NCBI GenBank assembly: GCA_021811525.1
Contig: JAJZOK010000050.1
Coordinates: 1 to 63,365 of the forward strand
Length of the DNA: 63,365 bases
Source: Thermoplasmata archaeon
Lineage (GTDB): Archaea > Thermoplasmatota > Thermoplasmata > Thermoplasmatales > Thermoplasmataceae
Direction of reading: 5' to 3'
Of the stretch, positions 35,223-43,641 are shown piece by piece; the first letter of the stretch is position 1; every line of letters starts with the position of its first letter. Made by a program: the position numbers and the translations under genes. The notes below the pieces were generated by a model, which was not told where the DNA came from, made no database searches, and saw only the letters and a list, made by a program, of their open reading frames with translations.

Positions 35223-35552
35223 CTAAATTTCCATCAGTCGCTTCTTTTTAAAAAGAACTTCATATGATAAGTATGAGGCTGCCACAGCAATGGTGGCGGC
35301 AAATGGAAGGAACAGGAAATAGAAACCGTTGCGGTTCACAATTGTAACCTTCTCAGAATAACAGATAATCAATGATATAATATTGAATACAGCCAACGGA
35401 ACTCCAACAACCAAGAAACCCCTCATTCCACTGCTAATCCTTTTGTCCAACATGAACCGGATGAGAGAACCTATGATCAGGCCTAATCCGGAAAATAGCC
35501 CAGGTAAGAGGAAGGGCCAGAGAAGAGGAGGTTGAACAACTAAAGCTGGCAT
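35223..35552 (-). CDS. small membrane protein, unknown function
   Basis: 109 residues with three to four hydrophobic helices and a basic C-terminal tail (FKKKRLMEI). It opens with a Pro-rich hydrophobic segment. No family recognised. Its composition and the absence of an alternative frame of better quality support it, but only moderately. Confidence 0.5.
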   Translation of the reverse strand: MPALVVQPPLLWPFLLPGLFSGLGLIIGSLIRFMLDKRISSGMRGFLVVGVPLAVFNIISLIICYSEKVTIVNRNGFYFLFLPFAATIAVAASYLSYEVLFKKKRLMEI

Positions 35553-35644
35553 GCCTTGACTGTAGCTTTTTATCCATATATTAATTTATTTTTGAAGCGA
35601 TTGCATACACGCTTCCTGTATACAGACTTTATAGTAATCAAGTA

Positions 35645-35656
35645 AATTATTAATAA
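35645..35656 (+). promoter_or_regulatory. TATA box for the alpha/beta hydrolase gene
   Basis: AATTATTAATAA is centred about 26 nt before the ATG at 35676, giving leaderless spacing. Confidence 0.45.
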
Positions 35657-35675
35657 TCAGAAGTATCAATTTATC

Positions 35676-36401
35676 ATGAGCACATTTGTTTTTGTCCATG
35701 GCGCATGGCTTGGTTCATGGATCTGGAAGAAGATACTTGGCCCATTGCGGGAGAAGGGACATGAAGTTTATGCGATAACGCTTACAGGCATGGGGGATCG
35801 TGTACACCTCGCCAGTAAAGAATATGGAATGGATACTGCAACCCAGGATGTGGTAAACCTGCTTGAGTACGAGGATCTGAAAGATGTTGTACTCGTGGGT
35901 CACAGTTTTGCGGGAAAAGTGATAACAACAGTTTTTGACAAAGTGCCCGAAAGGATTAGGCTGCTCCTTTACCTTGACGCCTTTGTGCCACAGAAATCCA
36001 GGGAACCCCAAGGCGGCATTGACCAAATGAGCAAAGATGAGAGAGAAATTTTTGAAAAGGCCATTAAGGTAGAAGGGTCGGGGTGGAAAATTGGTATTCC
36101 CGATGAATTTCTAGAGGAACTTACCTGGGATCTGAAAAGTGCAGACCGGGAATGGTTCTTTTCAAAGATTACACCATGGCCCGCAAAGTTGAACTTCGAT
36201 CCCATAACAGCAAGTGAGAAAGTGGACCAAGCTAAGAAGGCTTTCATCCTCTGCAACAAGAACTGGGAGGATATTGGACAGGACTGGAAGGATTTCATTG
36301 CCTCACTGGGCGGCAAATACAAGCTTCTTGTTGCTGCGCACTATCCCATGGTTACGAAGCCAGCGGAAACAGTAGAAGCGCTCATTGAACTTAGCAAGTG
36401 A
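35676..36401 (+). CDS. alpha/beta hydrolase, EstC/salicylate-esterase-like
   Basis: 241 residues, cytosolic. FVHGAWLGSWIWKKI gives the HG oxyanion motif (about 8), the nucleophile elbow is GHSFAG (Ser about 77), an Asp lies in YLDAFVPQ (about 103) and the catalytic His near the end in AAHYPMVTKPAE (about 225). This is the compact esterase/hydroxynitrile-lyase subgroup found in bacteria and plants; the substrate is unknown. It is a single gene with its own promoter. Confidence 0.85.
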   Translation: MSTFVFVHGAWLGSWIWKKILGPLREKGHEVYAITLTGMGDRVHLASKEYGMDTATQDVVNLLEYEDLKDVVLVGHSFAGKVITTVFDKVPERIRLLLYLDAFVPQKSREPQGGIDQMSKDEREIFEKAIKVEGSGWKIGIPDEFLEELTWDLKSADREWFFSKITPWPAKLNFDPITASEKVDQAKKAFILCNKNWEDIGQDWKDFIASLGGKYKLLVAAHYPMVTKPAETVEALIELSK

Positions 36402-36482
36402 AATACTTAGTTAATTAGGTCTGATTGGGAGAATATAATACCAAAAGATCATTAAGAAATGAGAGGACAGGAGCTGGAGAAA

Positions 36483-36965
36483 TTATTCCAGCATCTTGCC
36501 ATATATTCCAACAATCTCCCTGAACCCAAGACCCTTGTAGAATTTCATTGCAATGGGGTTTAGAGCAGGGAACTCTGCCGTTATAAGTTTGACATTTCTT
36601 GCCTTGAGTTCCTTGTAAGCCATGTCCACAAGCCCTTTTCCCGCTCCAGTTCTTCGGCCTTCGGGCATTATGTAGAAGTCTACTATCCTGGCTTCCATTT
36701 CCGGTTCGTAATAGCACCTGTGAATGAGGTTAATCACTATCAGGCCCACAACCTTGCCGCCCCTCTCGGAGACATAAGCTATGTGCCTGGCCTTATCCTT
36801 TAGGGCCTCCCTCAGTATCTGTTCTGCCTCTGTCTTTGCCCCATCTGAGACATTGAATATAGAGTCAAATTCTCCGTTAAGCTTCTTCAGCCGCAGCATT
36901 AATTCTGCAGCAACTGAAACATCTGTATCTTTCAGTTCCCTGATCTTGATTTCACTTTTCGACAT
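36483..36965 (-). CDS. GNAT N-acetyltransferase
   Basis: 160 residues from ATG at 36965, which overlaps the malic enzyme gene by 14 nt; the longer in-frame reading deeper into that gene is rejected. The acetyl-CoA loop is EGRRTGAGKGLVDMAY (about 104) and the C-terminal NPIAMKFYKGLGFREI is typical of RimI-type proteins. Substrate unknown: N-terminal protein, amine and antibiotic acetylation are all possible. Confidence 0.82.
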   Translation of the reverse strand: MSKSEIKIRELKDTDVSVAAELMLRLKKLNGEFDSIFNVSDGAKTEAEQILREALKDKARHIAYVSERGGKVVGLIVINLIHRCYYEPEMEARIVDFYIMPEGRRTGAGKGLVDMAYKELKARNVKLITAEFPALNPIAMKFYKGLGFREIVGIYGKMLE

Positions 36966-38295
36966 TGTCACCACCCGGCAATTCCCTAATGATCTTTTCA
37001 TCCATCAGCTTGATGTACATTTTCCTGTTGGTTTCTATCATTTCCTGAGCGTTCTTGAAGAAGCCTTCCCTTGAATTAGTTTTTCTGGCAAGCCCTAATT
37101 CCACAGTCTTAGAAGCCACAGCAGAGGCCACTCTTGGATAAAGCTCCCATTCTTCCATGGTGGGCACGATTCTGTCTTCGCTTGGATTCTTGACAAAATC
37201 CGCTATCTCGTGAGAAGCTGAAACCATTATATCAAAGTTGACCCCCTTTGCCCTTGCGTCAAGCACTCCCCTGAAAACACCAGGGAACACAAGGCTGTTG
37301 TTGACCTGATTGGGGAAGTCTCCGCGGCCTGTGGCAACAATTTTCGCACCTGCTTCTTTTGCAGCCTCAGGCCAGATTTCTGGAACAGGATTGGCCAAAG
37401 CAAACAGAATGGAGTCATCATTCATGGTTCTAATCCAATCCCTCTTTATTGTGTCTGGTCCTGGTTTGGATGCTGAAATAACTGCATCAGCCCCCTTGAA
37501 AGCAATCTCGGAAGGCCCCTTAAGTCTCTCCGAGTTGGTTCTCATTGCGAGCTGGTATTTCCATGGGTTATTGAGCATGAGGCTGTCCATGTCTTCCCTT
37601 TCTGGCTCAAGGATTCCTTTGGAATCTGCCATCACAATGTTACCTTCCTTGAATCCCGCAGCGAACAGAAGATGAGCAGTAGCTATGTTTGCTGCTCCCG
37701 ATCCAAGAAGCACGATTTTGGAATCCTCTATCTTCCTGCCAGTAACACGAAGCGCATTGAACAACCCTGCAAGTGTGATGCATGCTGTTCCCAGCTGGTC
37801 ATCATGCCATGCAGGGATGGAAAGCGTTTTCTGAAGGCTTTCAAGAACAAAGAAACATTTTGGGGATTCTATATCTTCAAGATTAAACCCGCCAAAGGAT
37901 GGTTCAAGTGCCTTAGCAACAGTTATGAACTCATCCTTGGTCTTTGTCCTAATAGGAATAGGTACGGCGTTTACTGCACCCAGGAAATTGAAAATGAGAG
38001 ATTTTCCCTCCATAACAGGCATAGCTGCTTCTGGCCCAATGTTTCCAAGGCCCAGAACTCTTGTGCCGTCAGTGAGGATGGCTATGCTGTTCCACCTACC
38101 TGTCAGTTCGAATGAGAGGTCTGTGTTTTCGGCAATCTTTCTGGAAACGGCCGCAACGCCTGGCGTATACCAGACAGAGAAGTCTTGCAGATGCCTTACT
38201 GGAACTTTTGAAACAATCTGTACCTTGCCTTTGTAAAATTCTGAATATCGGATAGCTTTCTGATTGTATTCTTCAGTCCGGGTCGTATCGTCCAT
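36952..38295 (-). CDS. NAD(P)-dependent malic enzyme
   Basis: 447 residues, soluble, the short malic enzyme form without a phosphotransacetylase domain. KVPVRHLQDFSVWYTPGVA opens the enzyme, DGTRVLGLGNIGPEAAMPV and MEGKSLIFNFLGAV hold substrate-binding residues, AWHDDQLGTACITLAGLFNA includes the metal-binding Asp pair and VLLGSGAANIATAHLL the dinucleotide loop. It converts malate to pyruvate and CO2, feeding the 2-oxoacid oxidoreductase encoded at 25-27 kb. Confidence 0.95.
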   Translation of the reverse strand: MDDTTRTEEYNQKAIRYSEFYKGKVQIVSKVPVRHLQDFSVWYTPGVAAVSRKIAENTDLSFELTGRWNSIAILTDGTRVLGLGNIGPEAAMPVMEGKSLIFNFLGAVNAVPIPIRTKTKDEFITVAKALEPSFGGFNLEDIESPKCFFVLESLQKTLSIPAWHDDQLGTACITLAGLFNALRVTGRKIEDSKIVLLGSGAANIATAHLLFAAGFKEGNIVMADSKGILEPEREDMDSLMLNNPWKYQLAMRTNSERLKGPSEIAFKGADAVISASKPGPDTIKRDWIRTMNDDSILFALANPVPEIWPEAAKEAGAKIVATGRGDFPNQVNNSLVFPGVFRGVLDARAKGVNFDIMVSASHEIADFVKNPSEDRIVPTMEEWELYPRVASAVASKTVELGLARKTNSREGFFKNAQEMIETNRKMYIKLMDEKIIRELPGGDNVEK

Positions 38296-38426
38296 TAAAT
38301 CAAGGCTTCAGTTTAAGCGCGCATATTAAGGTTGTCCATAATATTGCATCCGGAGTTCGCTATTTGACGAAGAAATCAAACATTTTTGTTTCAAAGGATT
38401 TATTTTAATTATTAGATTATCCAGGC

Positions 38427-39356
38427 ATGGATATGAAGAATGTCAAGCTAGACTGGGCACCCATACTCGAGGGCCAGATCAAGCATCTGGAGTCGCTTTA
38501 CCCGGATATTCCAGTCAGGAAATCATTTGATGGCCTTATACATGAATTGAATTCAAACAAACTGAAGTCTAGAGTCATTCTCAGTGGCATCAATGTTTCG
38601 GGATACGCATTCGTTGCCCCAAGCCCTGACTATGGTGACAGGATTTACGGCTCCATTGGATTCACCAATCCCTCGTTTGCCTCCGAAGAACGGCTTTCAA
38701 ACCTCCTAACATGGCTGGAGGACATTGCCAGATTGCAGAAGCGGTACCTTATGATTGACAGGATGTTCAATGCTGAGGAACTCGAGAGTTCCTATCTCCC
38801 ATCCCATGGATTCACAAAGTTCAAACGGGATCGGCTTTCACTTGACCTTGGGGATTATAAGATCCACGAAATAAAAACAGTAGGTCAGGAACAGGCGGTA
38901 TCGGTTACAAAGGTAAGGCCAGAAGCATATTCAGAAGCACAGTTTCAGGCTTACACTGGAGCCATTGACCAGATTCTGTTTAACTCCAGTGATTCAAAGG
39001 AAAGGCTTGGCTTTGTTAGAAGAATGATGGACGGAAAATATGGTTCGGTACTGAAAGACGCATCGTACATACTTATTGAAAGCAACAAAATAGTGGGAGC
39101 TTCTGTATGCACTGATTACAGGAAGCTTGGAAACACAAAATCATCCCTGCTTGTTGACATATTTGTTGCGAAGGAATTCAGGGGAAAAGGATACGCGGGC
39201 AAGCTTCTTGACATGTCTCTAAATGGCCTGAAAAGGTTAGGATTTGAGGATTGCCAGCTTTGGGTCTCTGAGGGGAACCCTGCAAGGAAACTTTACGAAA
39301 AGGAAGGCTTCAGGGAGTCTGGCACGTCGGAAATTTTCTACTACAAGAAACCCTGA
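38427..39356 (+). CDS. double GNAT acetyltransferase-like protein
   Basis: 309 residues. The C-terminal half (about 165-309) is a complete GNAT domain with VDIFVAKEFRGKGYAGKLL (acetyl-CoA loop) and NPARKLYEKEGFRESG. The N-terminal half has the same strand order without the glycine loop, so it looks like a degenerate GNAT copy used for structure or substrate binding. Divergent to the malic enzyme gene, with an A/T-rich TATTTTAATT box about 22 nt before the ATG. Confidence 0.72.
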   Translation: MDMKNVKLDWAPILEGQIKHLESLYPDIPVRKSFDGLIHELNSNKLKSRVILSGINVSGYAFVAPSPDYGDRIYGSIGFTNPSFASEERLSNLLTWLEDIARLQKRYLMIDRMFNAEELESSYLPSHGFTKFKRDRLSLDLGDYKIHEIKTVGQEQAVSVTKVRPEAYSEAQFQAYTGAIDQILFNSSDSKERLGFVRRMMDGKYGSVLKDASYILIESNKIVGASVCTDYRKLGNTKSSLLVDIFVAKEFRGKGYAGKLLDMSLNGLKRLGFEDCQLWVSEGNPARKLYEKEGFRESGTSEIFYYKKP

Positions 39357-39381
39357 TTTCCTCTTAAGAGAGTGAGCCTCT

Positions 39382-40332
39382 TCAAATCAAATAGGATAGC
39401 CCACTAAGAACCACAGGGAGAATGAAATTGTCATCCAACAGGTGCAGTGAAATGCTTTCGAGTATAGCAGACAGGAGTGCTATTCCAACCCCTTCGAAAC
39501 CGATGAGCGCGAAAGCAAAGATGCCGGAAAACACGAAAATAGCCATGAAACCTGCAAGAGATTTCTTCCTGTTGTAAGGCAGTTTTGGCGACTTTAACTT
39601 GCTTCCGAATATTGTAGCAAGGGAATCCCCTATGGTTGTCACAAAAATTATGATCGCCAGCATGGAATTAGAGTTCACTATGCCCAAAGCTATGAGTATC
39701 CCTGCAGCGAACCAGATAGCCCCGAGCCCCAGTGGAGTCTTTGGCCTTTCGAATGAGTTAAGGGTTTTTCCAAGCTTTGTCTCCGGAGCCATGGAATAGT
39801 AGTTTCCTACCAAGTAAAGTGGAAAAATAGCCATGCTCATTGTCATTCGGAATTCCTTCTGGCCCATTGTGAAAAGGAGGATGAGAATTACTATTCCTGC
39901 ACCTACCTGGATAAGGTCCCTATTAATCTCTTTAACAACATCTGTCCCCTTGGAATTATTGTTTGCAACAATATGGCCCCTGCTCTGCTCATCTGTAAAC
40001 AGAGATATTGCAGTGCCTATTCCAACAGAGATGTCAAATAATCCCCAAACGAGGATGTCCACCCTCATAACAATAAGGGCGATCCCAATTATGAAAAGTA
40101 CTGGCGTAAAATAGTAAAAAACCCTTGAATAAAGGTATTTTACGCTTATTGCGGATAGTACCATGACCAGAAACGGCATGGTTGTTGTGTACAGAAAGTA
40201 AAAAGCTAAGCCCAGTATTGTAACTATGGCATATGAAATTGCAAAGCGCCTTGCATCCCTGGCAGCTGTTACTGCCATGAATATCAGCGAGGATGAAAGC
40301 GCTATCAGATTTAGGATTTCAAGCAGTTCCAT
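39382..40332 (-). CDS. dolichol/phytol kinase-like membrane protein
   Basis: 316 residues with about ten TM helices. The last 120 residues carry the CTP-dependent polyprenol kinase signature: TTIGDSLATIFGSKL, then PYNRKKSLAGFMAIF, where Asp-Ser and Lys-Lys-Ser line the nucleotide site in SEC59/VTE5 proteins. In archaea it may phosphorylate dolichol used for N-glycosylation or salvage isoprenoids. The N-terminal half is hydrophobic without motifs. Family reading is probable; the substrate is not known. Confidence 0.7.
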   Translation of the reverse strand: MELLEILNLIALSSSLIFMAVTAARDARRFAISYAIVTILGLAFYFLYTTTMPFLVMVLSAISVKYLYSRVFYYFTPVLFIIGIALIVMRVDILVWGLFDISVGIGTAISLFTDEQSRGHIVANNNSKGTDVVKEINRDLIQVGAGIVILILLFTMGQKEFRMTMSMAIFPLYLVGNYYSMAPETKLGKTLNSFERPKTPLGLGAIWFAAGILIALGIVNSNSMLAIIIFVTTIGDSLATIFGSKLKSPKLPYNRKKSLAGFMAIFVFSGIFAFALIGFEGVGIALLSAILESISLHLLDDNFILPVVLSGLSYLI

Positions 40333-40390
40333 GAAATATCATTTACAATTCAATATTAAAATCTATGTTAGCGAAATAAATAAGATGGGA

Positions 40391-40693
40391 TTAAAGCCTG
40401 GACACTATGCCTGCTACCAGAAGGATCAGGAATGGAACCACAGTGACGTAGTCGGGAAGAGCAATTATTCCGGCCAACCCAATTACTATCATTATCATGC
40501 TAGCATCCTTCTTGCGTGAAGTTACAAGGAATGCTCCTACAAGTCCTATTACTGAAAAGAGAATCATGGTTATGGCATCGCCTTGGGGAAACGAGCTTAT
40601 GAGCCTGTGAATCAGCAGACCTATCGCGCCCATTATGATGCCTACAAGACTTCCCACGAGACCGATCAACTGGTCAAGCGACCTTTTTGCCAT
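40391..40693 (-). CDS. small multi-TM membrane protein, unknown function
   Basis: 100 residues with four close TM helices and very few charges apart from a SRKKDAS turn in the middle. A basic N-terminus is present. It lies 58 nt upstream of the kinase-like gene on the same strand and may be co-transcribed. No family recognised. Confidence 0.5.
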   Translation of the reverse strand: MAKRSLDQLIGLVGSLVGIIMGAIGLLIHRLISSFPQGDAITMILFSVIGLVGAFLVTSRKKDASMIMIVIGLAGIIALPDYVTVVPFLILLVAGIVSRL

Positions 40694-40767
40694 GGACTAA
40701 GGCAGGAATGATTAGAATATAACATTTTTTGTATGTATTCTCAGGGATTCCGCAATTCTACATATGC

Positions 40768-40779
40768 AAAATATTAATT
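40768..40779 (+). promoter_or_regulatory. TATA box for the 188-residue unknown gene
   Basis: AAAATATTAATT is centred about 28 nt before the ATG at 40803, arguing for this start over the ATG at 40764, which lies upstream of the box. Confidence 0.4.
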
Positions 40780-40802
40780 GGGCATTAGCCTCTATTGTAT
40801 CT

Positions 40803-41369
40803 ATGGAAGTCCTCTCATCTGTTGCCAGCCTGGGCATATCAGTCAGAGGCTATGATGAAGAAGTCCTTACCGGGCTCATTGGCCAGCTGAAACCTGACAA
40901 GATTTTCCTGACCGAGATTTCAGAAGCGGAATATACAAAAGAATCTGCATCAGCGTTCTACCATTCACTCGGAAGATCCACTGGCGCTACAATCATACCT
41001 GCCGGGGTAAGCAGCAAGCCGTTTGAGAAATTCCGGGAAGAATATGTAGCTGAAAACCTGAACACGCCTGAACTTACAATCAAGAAGAACATGCTTGGGC
41101 TAATTGATGATACAATCTACAACTATCTTGCACAGTACTGGAATGGCCCCGATACCATTAATTCAGAGGTTACAGATTCTCTTTTCAGGGCAAAACACAA
41201 GCTTTTCTCATCAGTTTTCTTCGAACTCGAGAATGGTACCTGGGATGAGCAGCACAAGTCGATCGTTGAAGTTATAAAAAGAGGGAAACCCACAGATGTC
41301 TCTTTGATTCTTTCTGATGTGGAAAGCAGGTACTGGTACAAGGACCACCTTAACCTGCTCAAGGATTGA
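40803..41369 (+). CDS. protein of unknown function, faintly TraB/ChaN-like
   Basis: 188 residues, soluble, acidic. The opening strand-helix-strand (EVLSSVASLGISVRGYDEE, then LIGQLKPDKIFLTEISEAEY) and the later FFELENGTWDEQHKSIVEVI loosely recall the TraB/PrgY fold, where a Glu follows a strand and a D-E-(R/H) motif recurs late. I see no third motif, so this is only a hint. It stands alone upstream of the S8e-SRP19 pair. Confidence 0.55.
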   Translation: MEVLSSVASLGISVRGYDEEVLTGLIGQLKPDKIFLTEISEAEYTKESASAFYHSLGRSTGATIIPAGVSSKPFEKFREEYVAENLNTPELTIKKNMLGLIDDTIYNYLAQYWNGPDTINSEVTDSLFRAKHKLFSSVFFELENGTWDEQHKSIVEVIKRGKPTDVSLILSDVESRYWYKDHLNLLKD

Positions 41370-41456
41370 TAGAAGAAGATCAAATTATTTATTCTACCAT
41401 CTGATATGGAAGAACAATCCCTGTCATCATGGCAAGATTGAACCAGTGATGTAGAA

Positions 41457-41834
41457 ATGACAATATTTCAAGGTAAATCCAGAAAAAAAGCGACTGGCGG
41501 AAAGCTCAAGGCTTCCAGGTCAAAGAAGAGATTCGAATTGGGTAGAGAGCCCACACTTACTAGAATTGGACCTGAAGCAAGAAAAGTACTCCGCACGCTT
41601 GGCGGAAACAACAAAGCAGTCCTCATGAGAGCAGAAGTTGCCAACGTCTACGTACCAGCTGAAAAAGTAACCAAGAAAGTCAAGATCCAGACAGTAAAAG
41701 AGAACCCGGCTAACCCGCACTATGTCCAGAGAAACATAATGAACAGGGGAACGGTCATCCAGACAGAGCTCGGGGAAGCAAGGATCACTTCCAGGCCTGG
41801 ACAGGACGGAGTAGTCAACGCAGTACTCCTATGA
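41457..41834 (+). CDS. rps8e: 30S ribosomal protein S8e
   Basis: 125 residues, archaeal length. FQGKSRKKATGGKLKASRSK opens the protein as in other S8e, followed by KRFELGREPTLTRIG and the C-terminal NRGTVIQTELGEARITSRPG. Basic throughout. The stop overlaps the SRP19 start by 4 nt, so ribosome and signal-recognition-particle proteins are co-expressed. Confidence 0.97.
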   Translation: MTIFQGKSRKKATGGKLKASRSKKRFELGREPTLTRIGPEARKVLRTLGGNNKAVLMRAEVANVYVPAEKVTKKVKIQTVKENPANPHYVQRNIMNRGTVIQTELGEARITSRPGQDGVVNAVLL

Positions 41835-42082
41835 CCCTAACACTTTATTCACAGTATTTTAGCCCTAAGATTTCTAAAAACAAGGGCAGAAGAGTACCTC
41901 TCGAAACTGCCAAGAAATTTTCTGATAGCAAGCTTGAAGAGATCTTAAGATCGCTAAAGTTCCATTTTGAATCCAGGGAAGCCCATTATCCAAGAGTCCC
42001 GTGGGAACCTTCCAAGATTTATGTTATAGAAGCCAACGTCAAGAAGAGCACGCTTATTGAGCTTATTTCAAGAAGGCTTTAG
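41831..42082 (+). CDS. srp19: signal recognition particle 19 kDa protein
   Basis: 83 residues, short but complete for archaeal SRP19, which binds 7S RNA and helps SRP54 assembly. LYSQYFSPKISKNKGRRVP matches the conserved KSRG-type loop, and HYPRVPWEPSKIYVIEANVK the second RNA-contact segment. Its stop shares TTAG with the convergent acetyltransferase gene. Confidence 0.9.
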   Translation: MTLTLYSQYFSPKISKNKGRRVPLETAKKFSDSKLEEILRSLKFHFESREAHYPRVPWEPSKIYVIEANVKKSTLIELISRRL

Positions 42083-42576
42083 CGAATATTGCTTCTTATC
42101 AGGTATTCCACCAGGATTACGTCTTTCCAGGCTCCGTCGAGTTTAGCATGACTTTCGTGAATTCCGATTTCTCTGAACCCGATTTCCTTTAGCATTTTCC
42201 GGCTGGAGAAGTTCTCCAAAAAAACTTTGGAAACAAGTTTCCAGAGGCCAATTTTTTCTGATTCGTTTATAAGAGCTTTCATGGCAATTGTGCCAATTCC
42301 TGTACCTCTTCTAGTTCGAAGGACGTAAACAGAAAATTCCCCAATTCCTCTATAACATTCTCTGGAACTGTAAGGAAAACTGGCTGCAAATGCTACCACC
42401 TCACTATTTTCAACCGCAACTATTACCGGATAACTATTGTTTATCCATGTTTCCAGTTCATTTGGAGTCTTAAGTTCGGATTCAAAAGTGGCAATCCTGT
42501 CTGAAATGCCCTGGTTGTAAATCCTGGATATCCCTTCAAGGTCAGAAAACAAAGCCTTCCTGGTTTGCACCGGCAT
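42079..42576 (-). CDS. GNAT acetyltransferase, phosphinothricin-acetyltransferase-like
   Basis: 165 residues with LEGISRIYNQGISDRIATFE at the N-terminus, the acetyl-CoA loop RTRRGTGIGTIAMKALI (about 89) and ENFSSRKMLKEIGFREIGIH near the end, all as in the PAT/YncA group. These enzymes acetylate methionine derivatives or small amines. It follows priL by 21 nt on the same strand and may be read from the pepQ-priL promoter. Confidence 0.85.
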   Translation of the reverse strand: MPVQTRKALFSDLEGISRIYNQGISDRIATFESELKTPNELETWINNSYPVIVAVENSEVVAFAASFPYSSRECYRGIGEFSVYVLRTRRGTGIGTIAMKALINESEKIGLWKLVSKVFLENFSSRKMLKEIGFREIGIHESHAKLDGAWKDVILVEYLIRSNIR

Positions 42577-42597
42577 TCTGGATAAACAAGAAAGGTG

Positions 42598-43641
42598 TTA
42601 ATAAGATTCAGTTTCTTCCGCTTTCTTCCTTGTTTTTGGAGGCTGATTCCTTGGCTTCTTTTTAATTGTGTAATACTGCAGAGGATGTTTCAGCCATTCC
42701 TTGTGGCATAGTGGATCGTCACCCATATAACAAAGGTGGTTAGACTGGAGAACAGTGCATTTCGGAGGCGAATACTCTGTGCTAGAGATCTCGCCCGTAA
42801 CATGGTTCACCTGGTAAGTCGTCAGCGTCTCCCTGAAATCTGGGGCTGTTTTGAAGAGAGCAATTATTCCCTGGTTATCCATCCCAATCTTGTGGAGGAA
42901 ACTCACTAGTGTAAATCTTGCAAGATGAGGGAGGTTGACCCCGTCCTGCATCTCAGTAATGTATTCTTTTATGCAGGGGGGAAAAAGGTTGAAGTCAACT
43001 TCACCTAAGTCGAAATTCTTTGTTATTCCCGACTTTTGCAGCTTTTCAATTATATCATCAATGCTGGTCTTCATGGGTTGCAGTATAGTTGCAGTCTTGC
43101 CTGGTTCGATTGTCTCATATGCGGCAAGAACATTCCTGACAAAGGCTTCCCGGATCACCTTTGCAGCTATCTCCCTGTCTGTGTAAACGATTCCTCTTCT
43201 GACATTCTGGTAAACCAGCCTGTACTTGAATCCACTGACCCGAGAAGTATACATTACAAAGGTTCCAACAGACATTGTGAAAACTTCATCCTCATCTGAA
43301 TACTGTATGGGAACACCATATCTTTGCGCATAATCCGGCACGAACTCCGGTGCAAGGGATGATGCACTGAGAAAGTTCTCAACGATGTCTCTCGCGTGGT
43401 TTATTACCCTTGAAGTAAGAATATGCTCATTCACATATCTGAGCAGCCAAAGAGAAAGCGGGAGGCAAATCAGGTCATCTATAGATGAGACCTCTTTTCT
43501 TTCCTCATTGCCCATGGCTTCAACGATCAACCTGACAGAATGCCTGCGGATCTGGGATGAAGTGGGATCAAATGAGGAAAGGATGTGGGATATGGATGTA
43601 TCCCTGACATCCAGGTAGGCGTTGGCTGCCTGCGGAATCAT
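42598..43641 (-). CDS. priL: DNA primase large subunit
   Basis: 347 residues. The C-terminal iron-sulfur domain has the four expected cysteines in FPPCIKEY, SPPKCTVLQSNHLC and DPLCHKEWLKHPLQYY, with the conserved stretches HLARFTLVSFLHKIGMD and PDFRETLTTYQVNH between them. The N-terminal half is the helical/beta part that contacts PriS. It starts immediately after the pepQ stop. priS is not in the window. Confidence 0.93.
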   Translation of the reverse strand: MIPQAANAYLDVRDTSISHILSSFDPTSSQIRRHSVRLIVEAMGNEERKEVSSIDDLICLPLSLWLLRYVNEHILTSRVINHARDIVENFLSASSLAPEFVPDYAQRYGVPIQYSDEDEVFTMSVGTFVMYTSRVSGFKYRLVYQNVRRGIVYTDREIAAKVIREAFVRNVLAAYETIEPGKTATILQPMKTSIDDIIEKLQKSGITKNFDLGEVDFNLFPPCIKEYITEMQDGVNLPHLARFTLVSFLHKIGMDNQGIIALFKTAPDFRETLTTYQVNHVTGEISSTEYSPPKCTVLQSNHLCYMGDDPLCHKEWLKHPLQYYTIKKKPRNQPPKTRKKAEETESY

